From the NCBI GenBank assembly GCA_030849075.1, contig JASAOO010003304.1:1-38675 (forward strand): a DNA stretch of 38,675 nt. Reading direction: 5' to 3'. Below the pieces are notes generated by a model. That model saw only the letters and a list, made by a program, of their open reading frames with translations, was not told the origin of the DNA and made no database searches. The translations under genes were made by a program, and so were the position numbers. The stretch comes from Zelonia costaricensis. Lineage: Eukaryota; Euglenozoa; Kinetoplastea; Trypanosomatida; Trypanosomatidae. Positions 29,096-36,157 of this stretch are shown piece after piece. How positions within the stretch are numbered: the first letter of the stretch is position 1; every line of letters starts with the position of its first letter.

Positions 29096-29821
29096 TCTTA
29101 CCGGTGCATCACCATCTTGACGGGAGCCGGGATTTCTGCAGAGTCGGGTATTCCCACGTTTCGGGACGGCAACGGGCTGTGGTGCAATCACCGCGTCGAG
29201 GACGTGGCCTGCCCGGACGCGTTTCTCAGCAACCCGGCGCTGGTCCAGCGCTTCTACAATGAGCGGCGCAGCCACCTCCTGATGGACACGGTAAAACCCA
29301 ACAAGGCCCACGTTGCACTCGCTCGACTCGAGAAGGAGCTGAAGGGAAAGACGAGGGTCGTGCTTGTGACGCAGAACATCGACGACTTGCACGAGCGTGC
29401 CGGCTCGCAGCGGGTGCTGCACATGCACGGCGAGCTGCTCAAGGTGCGCTGCACCGCCACAGACACGGTGTTTCCGTGGCGCAAGAACGTCGAGCGGGAC
29501 GTGGACCGCTGCCCTGACTGCGGTAAGCTGGGGACTCTGCGGCCGCACATTGTGTGGTTCGGCGAGATGCCACTGCACATGGACGAGATTTACGCCGCGC
29601 TGGCCGAGACAGACCTCTTCGTCTCCATCGGCACCTCTGGAAATGTGTACCCCGCAGCAGGCTTTGTGCAGCAGGCACGATTTCACGGCGCGGCAACGCT
29701 GGAGCTGAACTTGCAGGAGGGGTCGAACACGACGCTGTTCGGGCGCGCTGTCTATGGGAAGGCTGGCGACGTGGTGCCGGCCTGGGTGGAGGAGGTTCTC
29801 GCGGAGAACGCCAAGCTTTGA
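29090..29821 (+). CDS. SIR2rp3: CobB/SIRT5-type sirtuin deacylase (SIR2rp3 class)
   Basis: NAD-dependent protein deacylase, 243 aa, about the size of bacterial CobB core. The NAD-binding GAGISAESGIPTFR motif is at 12-25, TQNIDDLH at 94-101 and catalytic His113 in the HG pair. Tyr56 and Arg59 (FYNER) match the pair that in CobB and SIRT5 binds succinyl or malonyl lysine, so desuccinylase/demalonylase activity is expected. The zinc site has an intact CPDC (141-144), but the first knuckle has only Cys121, with Thr at the usual second Cys, much as in enterobacterial CobB (CxxS). The segment around 150-200 (LRPHIVWFGEMP..., GTSGNVYPAAGF) is strikingly CobB-like. Family members in trypanosomes are reported to be mitochondrial, but no clear presequence is seen from this ATG. 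The start follows a duplicated, N-containing stretch. Confidence 0.9.
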   Translation: MRSYRCITILTGAGISAESGIPTFRDGNGLWCNHRVEDVACPDAFLSNPALVQRFYNERRSHLLMDTVKPNKAHVALARLEKELKGKTRVVLVTQNIDDLHERAGSQRVLHMHGELLKVRCTATDTVFPWRKNVERDVDRCPDCGKLGTLRPHIVWFGEMPLHMDEIYAALAETDLFVSIGTSGNVYPAAGFVQQARFHGAATLELNLQEGSNTTLFGRAVYGKAGDVVPAWVEEVLAENAKL

Positions 29822-30488
29822 CCACAGCCTTAGCGAGAGCAGCGCCTGGCAAACAAACAGCGAGTGTCGTGCATGAGGAGCTTAGAGAGCGTTGTGGCTG
29901 TTCGGTGTGGTCCTGTCACGACACGCTTTTCTTTTTTTCTTTGCGCCACGTTTTTTTTTTTTTTCTGGCTCATCCTTCCTGACACGTGCCTCGTCGCTTT
30001 GCCGCGCAGGGATAGGTGTTGAGGTGGCCGAGCTGCTTGGTTACTCCTCTCCGTAGCCGGCAGCGCTTCTCTTCTCCCCTGCGCGGGGCCGCTATCGCTC
30101 TTCTCCATCCCTTCGTGCCTGCTGGCCTCGTTGCCGCGCACTGGTGTGCGTGGCAACGGGTGAGGCACCGCGCACAAACAAAGGAAAACGAAGCAAGGGT
30201 GAAGGTGTACTTCGATTTCGTCACATTGTAGGACAGAAGACAGCGAATGACGGTGCCACATGGCGACGCGAAGTGGCAACAACAACAAAAAGAAAGAGAC
30301 AGCAGCCTCTGTGCAGATTGGCCCTTTATGGTGCACTTCTCCTGCTACTGCACTTGACACCCCCTCCCCCTCCCCCGCTTCTCCTTCTTCGGCGTTCCGC
30401 CCTCCCGTTCCACTCCGCCTCCGTAGGTCTCCACTATTCCCGCGCCACCTCTCGACATCAGCGTCTACATACTTATCCACTTGGTGAG

Positions 30489-30509
30489 TCTGTCTTCCTT
30501 CCTCCACAG
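30489..30509 (+). promoter_or_regulatory. Candidate trans-splice acceptor for the DoxX-like gene
   Basis: Pyrimidine tract ending in CCTCCACAG at 30509. A second possible AG lies at 30552. No ATG follows either site before the N at 30616. Confidence 0.5.
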
Positions 30510-30615
30510 CCTACTCGCTCGCCCTCCCCCCACCCGACCTCCCGCCGCTTCAGCACCTCCGAAACCCCCCTCCCCCTCCCCGTTTTGCGCGGGCTTCCGA
30601 CTCCCGTTCCTGCAA

Positions 30616-30616
30616 N
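30616..30616. other. Single N, probable contig join removing a start codon
   Basis: The N sits directly before an open frame that reads FIGSGVQKL and continues without a stop to 31036, with no ATG for 285 bases upstream. See the DoxX-like gene. Confidence 0.7.
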
Positions 30617-31036
30617 TTCATCGGGAGCGGCGTGCAGAAGCTCGCCACCCCGTCTGTCGGCGCGGCGCTGCTGGCGAAGAGCAACTTCCCACGGATGGTG
30701 GCCGCTGCCGGCATCACGCTCTCGCCCTCCGACTACATTCACCTCATCCGAGCTACTGGCGTCATTTTTGTTTCCTTCTCCCTTTTTATTCTCCTGGGTG
30801 TGGGCCGCAGCTTCTTCGCCTTTCTCATGGCCATCGGCATGGTCATCATCACGGTGGCCTTCTACGTTGACCTGGACAACCCTTCCGCCACCTCGGAGGC
30901 AAACGTGCAGCACGTCTTCAAGAACGTCTCCATCATCGGTGCCCTGCTCTTTGTGGCCGGCAGCGGTCACCGCAGCCGCCGCTACAAGCAGGCGCGCGGC
31001 CCTGCCGAGGGCGACCGCGCCAAGAAGAACAACTAA
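30617..31036 (+). CDS. DoxX-like small membrane protein, 5' end missing at gap
   Basis: The frame runs from the N to a stop at 31036 (139 codons kept). It begins FIGSGVQKL, resembling the 'GxxKL' that follows the first membrane helix in the DoxX/SURF4-like family. Next come a hydrophobic pair (IRATGVIFVSFSLFILLGVG and FFAFLMAIGMVIITVAFYV) and then HVFKNVSIIGALLFVAGSG, again DoxX-like (lysine-asparagine followed by a final helix). The basic tail ends KKNN, which could act as an ER-retrieval-like or simple cytosolic tail. There is no ATG before residue 27 of the kept frame (30695); starting there would cut into the family-like region. I infer that the true ATG and probably the first helix were lost at the join. 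Function unknown; family members are small integral membrane proteins. Confidence 0.7.
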   Translation, partial: FIGSGVQKLATPSVGAALLAKSNFPRMVAAAGITLSPSDYIHLIRATGVIFVSFSLFILLGVGRSFFAFLMAIGMVIITVAFYVDLDNPSATSEANVQHVFKNVSIIGALLFVAGSGHRSRRYKQARGPAEGDRAKKNN

Positions 31037-32134
31037 GCAGCAGCACTTGTCTAGATGTGTTCTGTTGTGTTCTCGCTGTTCCCCCGGCTCTCGCTCATAC
31101 GTACTGCGGACCCCCGCTTCCGAAGCTGCGGCTGAGGAGCGACGAGGCGACCTATTTACTCCCCCCCCCACACACACACATATTCGGACCTTCACGACTT
31201 CTTGATTGAATGGCACCACAGGGAACGACACACCAAGGAAGCACACGCACACACACGCGCGCCCCTTCTCTATGTGTCGCCTCGTCGCTGGCCTTCTCCC
31301 TCCCTCCTCACCGCCCTCGGCGCTACGTCTGTCACAGCTTCGCGATGTGACGATGTCTACAACGGCGACCCTGCGCCATCGCCTTCTTTCATGCCTATAC
31401 CCGCATGAGGGCTGGAGTGTGTGGTGAGTGTCCGTGCCTGTCTGTCTGTCTGTCTACATGTGTGCGTGTTTTCTGAGCCGCAGCGCACGAACTGGGCTGC
31501 CCCCCTCTCCCCTCCACGTCATATGGGGCTGTCGCTCGCCTCGTTCTCGTACGAATCTTCGCACGTTGTATGAATTCCGCACCAACTTCAATGGTCAGTC
31601 AAACACGCAGAGCAATAACAACCACAACAAAGAGAGAGATGCCGACTAATCACTGCGTCAAGTCCGTCACTCTTAGTCTACCTCTTCCCCTCCGGGCCGC
31701 GCGGAGCTGCTTTCCAATGAGGGCCTCGTCCCGTGAACAGCTGCAAAACACAGATGCGTGTGGTGCGCGACAACGCCGTCAAGAGAATGACCTCGCTTCT
31801 CGTTTCCTTTTCTCCAAGGCCTCCTCATCCCTCCCCCTCCTCCGTTGCCCTGTTCCACTATGTGGCTGACATGCCCCCCCTCTCCCCCCCTGTTGCTGCG
31901 TGTGCAGTTCTCTCCTTCTCCCTGCCTGTGTGCGACGTCCTTGCTTTCGCGGCTTCTTTGCTCCCAACATCGGGCCTGCCCATATTCACACCGAGCCGCG
32001 CCACCTCTACGCTTCATACCCTCCAGTGACTGTCCTCCTCGAGTCTGCTACCAGAACGTCGCGTCGCGATATCTTGGTGCGGACCTGTTGCGTCGTTTGC
32101 TGAGTGCGGGTGCAGTCGCGTGTTGGTGTCTGCG
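31037..32134. other. Spacer: 3' UTR and intergenic
   Basis: No gene seen. It contains a C-run with short AC repeat (31161-31181), a TCTG run near 31440 and scattered short frames. The sequence is free of ATG from 31874 up to the ubiquitin-like start at 32318. Confidence 0.65.
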
Positions 32135-32179
32135 TCCCTTTTTCTTCCTTTACTTCTGCGTGTTTGCGTGTTTGCCCAG
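32135..32179 (+). promoter_or_regulatory. Candidate trans-splice acceptor for the ubiquitin-like gene
   Basis: A T/C-rich tract ends in TTTGCCCAG at 32179. Alternative AGs at 32254 and 32312 (five bases before the ATG) are possible. With any of them 32318 is the first ATG. Confidence 0.45.
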
Positions 32180-32317
32180 TTGCGTCGGCGACACTGTTTG
32201 GGAAAAGGTGCAGAATTCCGCGTGTCACCCCCACCACCGCGCTCGACACATCAGCCCTCTTCTCCCTTGCAACCTGAGCCGCTCTCTTTGCCTTCCTTCC
32301 ACGTGTGTGTAGTCTCG

Positions 32318-32560
32318 ATGACGTTCGAGTTCAGTGTCATCTCCACAACGGGGCAGCGCATCTCCATCTCGGTCCTGGGCCCCAACAACACGATTGCAGA
32401 CATCAAGGTGAAACTCGAGGAGATGGAAGGAATTCCGCAGAAGATGATCATGCTGGTCCACTCTGGCCGCAAGCTGGAGGACAACTCAACCCTGGAGGAG
32501 TGCAACATCCGTGGCGGGGTAACGATCAACATGGTGCTCGCCCTCCGTGCCGGCTACTGA
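32318..32560 (+). CDS. Ubiquitin/NEDD8-like protein with atypical C-terminus (80 aa)
   Basis: A stand-alone beta-grasp protein of ubiquitin size. It aligns along its whole length with ubiquitin, offset by three residues: IADIKVKLEEMEGIP at 26-40 and SGRKLEDNSTLEECNI at 49-64. The position of ubiquitin Lys48 is Arg51, Lys63 is lost, while Lys30 and Lys32 match Lys27 and Lys29. The tail is LALRAGY: Ala75 is at the residue where NEDD8 has Ala and ubiquitin has Arg, which favours NEDD8. However, the first Gly of the conjugating Gly-Gly is Ala78 and a Tyr follows Gly79. Either it is processed to end in Ala-Gly, or it is not conjugated. It is the first ATG for more than 440 bases, and the stop is unambiguous. 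Which modifier it represents is uncertain. Confidence 0.85.
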   Translation: MTFEFSVISTTGQRISISVLGPNNTIADIKVKLEEMEGIPQKMIMLVHSGRKLEDNSTLEECNIRGGVTINMVLALRAGY

Positions 32561-33452
32561 CATTTCCACCGGAACGTGTGCGCCTGTGAGCCTTTTATAG
32601 GAGTGCGACTCGAGAATGCGAGATGTGTGCCGTCACGCAATAATAAAAACGAAAAAAAAAACAGTGACGCATCAGGTGTTCATACAGCAGGAGGCCCGCC
32701 TTTGTTGTGCTTCTGGTGCGTTTGCGTTCATCTGCAGCCCCCAAAGGCGCAGCTCTGTGTGCTTGCACTGGTGTGTGTCGCCGGAATGGACGCGACACAC
32801 TTCGTGGTGGCCGGCTTCAAGTCGTCACTGCCCTTTCTTCCGTGTTAGTCTTCCCCGTCCGCCACTGTTTGCGAGCCCGATGCGAGCGCTCGTTGTCGCT
32901 GTTGTGCTGCGTGAGCACTTTGTACCCTCTTGTGATGCGAAGTCGCCGACTCGACACAGGCACGGCGGACGGTGCTAAGTGGAGGTAGCGAAGATGCGGC
33001 GCGTGTTGTGCGTGGTGCTGTCGCGTTGTCGAGCGCTGCCGCTCAGCAAGGATGCCAAAGCCGCCCCCCCCCCGTGCACTAGGCCTTGGCATCGTTGCTG
33101 ACATGAGGGCCACGCTGCTCTCCGCTGCTTGGGCACATTCGTCAAGAACAAAAGCGCATCGAGATCGGCAGCAGCACCCAGGCCATTTGGAGCACCGCCA
33201 CCCGCTCGGCCAAAAAGACTGACTTTGAAAGGAACACCACATACACACACACACGCACACAGGGAGAGAGCTCCGTTTCAACATGGTGCCTCCACTTTGC
33301 CGCCTCAACTCCCTCGCTCTCTCACACACCCCTTCCTGCCCTCGTGATCAGGACGGCACAGCACCCACCGCCGCGTACAGCGTTGACGCCCTTTCCCTCA
33401 CCCCTTTCCTCCACCCTTCTCGGGTGCGCACACCGCACCGCGGCGCACCAGC
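32561..33452. other. Spacer: 3' UTR, intergenic and leader
   Basis: No gene seen. An A-rich patch lies at 32640-32665, a C-run at 33065-33073 and a short CA repeat at 33241-33260. A pyrimidine-rich stretch from 33290 to 33420 holds the likely splice acceptor. Confidence 0.65.
33315..33351 (+). promoter_or_regulatory. Candidate trans-splice acceptor for the Tim17-like gene
   Basis: Pyrimidine-rich sequence ends in CGTGATCAG at 33351, downstream of an out-of-frame ATG at 33282. The next ATG is the gene start at 33453. Another AG at 33380 is possible. Confidence 0.4.
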
Positions 33453-34373
33453 ATGTCGTTGTGGCCCTTCCGTACCGGCAACGATGACCGGTTTCAAACA
33501 AGTGTCGGGTCGTCGGGTGCCGAGGACATCTACGCGTCGATTCGGCAGGGCGAGCTGCCGGCACACCGCTACGGCGTTGAGCTCGACAACTTCATGGAGT
33601 GGCGCTGGCGTCGCGGCTTTGTGCAGAGCGTGCTGCCAGTGGCCTGCTACGGTGCCGTCGCGGGCTTCTGCGTCGGCTTCCGCCAGTCGCGTGTCGAGGG
33701 TCGCTACCTGGGCCGCTACCGCATCATGTGGCGCTACACCTCCACCTTTGCCGCCGTCGGACTTCTAACCAGCGCCTTTCACCACCTCCTCGTCGTGCGC
33801 AACAACTACCACGACAAGTTGTACTACCCCGTCACCGCCGGCGCTGCCGGGGCCGTGGTGCTGTCGGTCGCCGCGCAGATGGGCACAATCGGGCAGGGCA
33901 TGTTTGTCGGCGGCGTCCTGGGTGTCTTCTACGGACTCGGGTGCTACGGCATGACGTACTACCACCGCCGGCGGCTCCGCATCTTCCTGCAAGAGCAGCA
34001 GGTGCGGCAGGTGCCGGTGCACAAAGTGTCGCCGGAGCTGCAGCCCATGTACCGCGCCTTCCTGTACGACAACCGCCCGCTCGAGGAGGCGGACAAGCGA
34101 AGCCGCGAGGCCATCGCGCTCTCCCGCTCCATCGACGACACCCGCCTCGATGCCCATGCGTTTATGCACAACATGACGCCAGAGGTGTTTGACTGGGTGA
34201 ACTTTCCGGACTGGTGGCCGCTGAAGCTCCCCATGCAGACGGAAGAGGAGCAGATGCTGCTGGAGCGGCAGCGCAGCGACGAGATTGAGCGGCGCAAGAA
34301 CGTCTTCTTGGGCACGGAGGATGGCGGCCTCTTGAAGCGCAAGAACCGCGCCAAGGAGTACCGGGATCAGTAG
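33453..34373 (+). CDS. Tim17/22/23-superfamily-like membrane protein (306 aa)
   Basis: Four hydrophobic, Gly/Ala-rich segments lie at about 56-76, 95-113, 127-146 and 149-172. The second loop and third helix (VRNNYHDKLYYPVTAGAAGAV) have the Arg-x(n)-Asp-x-x-(Asn/Tyr)...Ala-Gly-x-x-Gly-Ala pattern of the Tim17 superfamily. That family includes mitochondrial protein translocases and the complex I-associated NDUFA11 and TIMMDC1. The N-terminus is about 50 aa without an obvious cleaved presequence, as is usual for this superfamily. An unusually long hydrophilic tail follows (173-306), with an aromatic FDWVNFPDWWPLKLP stretch and a charged Glu/Arg-rich end. I infer an inner mitochondrial membrane protein, either an import component or a complex I-related subunit. 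The family call is by pattern only; a lineage-specific membrane protein is the alternative. Confidence 0.8.
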   Translation: MSLWPFRTGNDDRFQTSVGSSGAEDIYASIRQGELPAHRYGVELDNFMEWRWRRGFVQSVLPVACYGAVAGFCVGFRQSRVEGRYLGRYRIMWRYTSTFAAVGLLTSAFHHLLVVRNNYHDKLYYPVTAGAAGAVVLSVAAQMGTIGQGMFVGGVLGVFYGLGCYGMTYYHRRRLRIFLQEQQVRQVPVHKVSPELQPMYRAFLYDNRPLEEADKRSREAIALSRSIDDTRLDAHAFMHNMTPEVFDWVNFPDWWPLKLPMQTEEEQMLLERQRSDEIERRKNVFLGTEDGGLLKRKNRAKEYRDQ

Positions 34374-35790
34374 CGCGCAGACGACGAGGAGATTTGTTTT
34401 TCTGCGTCACGTGAGAGGGCGGTTGTTTTTGTTGTGGTCGATTTCGATCTTGTGCAGCACACGTGTTTCAGGTCTGTGTGTCTGCAGAGCCTGCACAATC
34501 ACTGGCGACTCCCGTATGTGTGTGTGTGCGTGCTCGTCTCTCTCCGCGTTTGTGTGGGTGGTTGTCTGCACGACCGTGTCGCGACCCTGCCGCTCTGTTT
34601 CGCGCTTGACGGCACCTTGGAAAGGGCGACCTTTTTCACATCTTTTCCCTATTGAGGTTTGGGTGGACGTGAGACGCGGCCCGCATGTGCTTTGGGTGCC
34701 GCACCGTGAGGCACGGCGGCTTGGCAAATACGGTTCACACATGTTTGCCAGCATTCTCGTCCGAAAGCACGCCAACACACCGTGAACGAGAAAGGAAAGC
34801 AGAAGAAGAGAGAACACAAGGTACCGTCGCTCTACAAAGCCATCTGAGGAGAATACTGTGGCCTGTCCCAGCAAGCGCGCGAAGGCCGTCCACACACGTT
34901 AGGGGGGGCCCTCACCGGAAGCACGAGTTCCTCTGCCTTCTCTCCGCAATTCTGCATAGGACAGGCGTCGACCGCCACTGCGGGTAGTGAGTCTTTCCGC
35001 ACTCTCTGGTCTTGCCCGCGTCTGCTGCGGGCATGCACGACGATGGCGTAGAGGAAACCTCTCCCAACCCCTTGTCATCATCCCCTTTTCGTTGTGTGTA
35101 TCATTACTTGTTTGACTCCGTCCTCCCACCGATGCAGAAACTCCCCGGCGGCGGTGATCGCGGCAGACTTCGAGCACGGCGCAGGCTTGCGGCATCTAAA
35201 TACGCCGACGCGGGACGCCCTTGTTGCGGGTGTCTTTTGCGCAACGCACTTCCCGGACGTAGCGCTGCCACACAAGGTCGCTTTCTTTCTCTCTCTTCCA
35301 AGCCGCACGCTCTGCTGCGCATCTTTTCCTTCAATCTGTCTCCCACCTTAGTACCCCTTTACCTGTCCTTGAGCTTGCGGTTGCGTCGCCTTCGTCTTGC
35401 TTCTCCTCCTCCTCCTCCTCCTCCTGACCGACGCTGTGAGGAGTTCATTTGCTTTCGAGGCAGCGCAGCGACACCTCACGACCGCATCGTGTTCCTCCGC
35501 GTGAAGTGTGGGGCCTTGGTTGCACCCTCTCTCCATTGAGAACAGCTGCTTGGTTTCTTTTTTTTTTTCTGCAGCTTGGTCGCGAACTGCGTCATCGCCG
35601 GCTTCTCCCTCTCTTCGTCTGCGTCTCGGCGAGGTCAGTGCCCCGAGACGCGTCCCGCGGAGCTTTCTCAGCTACGGCCACAGTGGGAAGCCCGAACAGG
35701 CACCCTGTCTCGCAGACACCGCGTCACACACGAGCACGCAAACCAAATCGGCTCGCCTCGAGGCTGCTATCCTGTTGGGAGCTGCGCCGT
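34374..35790. other. Spacer: 3' UTR and intergenic
   Basis: No gene seen. It contains an A/G-rich patch near 34780-34820, a (TCC)7 run at 35404-35424 and a long T-run with a strong acceptor at 35574. There is no ATG from 35135 up to the cardiolipin synthase start at 36158. Confidence 0.65.
35404..35424. repeat. (TCC)7 triplet repeat
   Basis: Seven TCC units in non-coding, pyrimidine-rich sequence upstream of the cardiolipin synthase gene. Confidence 0.95.
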
Positions 35791-35821
35791 ACCCTTCCTT
35801 TCCTTTCCCCCTTTTTTCTAG
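35791..35821 (+). promoter_or_regulatory. Candidate trans-splice acceptor for cardiolipin synthase
   Basis: An almost pure pyrimidine tract ends in CTTTTTTCTAG at 35821. A comparable site (T-run ending in CTGCAG) lies at 35574. Either gives a long leader (336 or 583 bases) without an ATG. Confidence 0.5.
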
Positions 35822-36157
35822 TGCCCCCCCCCTCCCCTCCGCTGGGGTGCGCTTCTCTTTTCTTTTGTTTTTATTTTTTTCTTTTGCCCTTCGGTGAAAA
35901 CGTCTGTGGCCTTGCTGCCCATCGCCTCACAACGACAAACGTAAAGCAACACGCACGGTAAGCGCCTGTGTGCGTCCGTGTCCTGCCGCCCGCTACATAG
36001 ATCTATCCTTTTCGCCAGCAGTTCGCGTTTCGGCGCGGGTCTGACCGCACTGTGAAATAAGTCGCTCACACACCGCAAACGTTGTCGACTCGCGGTACGC
36101 CATCGAGCACGACCTCCACCACACAAAGACACATACACACACCACGGCAGGCGGAGG

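Larger units (their letters stand above)
29822..30616. other. Spacer ending at assembly gap
   Basis: No complete gene seen. It contains T-runs near 29950-29964 and a pyrimidine-rich stretch from about 30330 to 30600 with candidate acceptors. No ATG occurs from 30331 up to the N at 30616. The expected start codon and first codons of the following gene are probably missing at this N. Confidence 0.6.
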
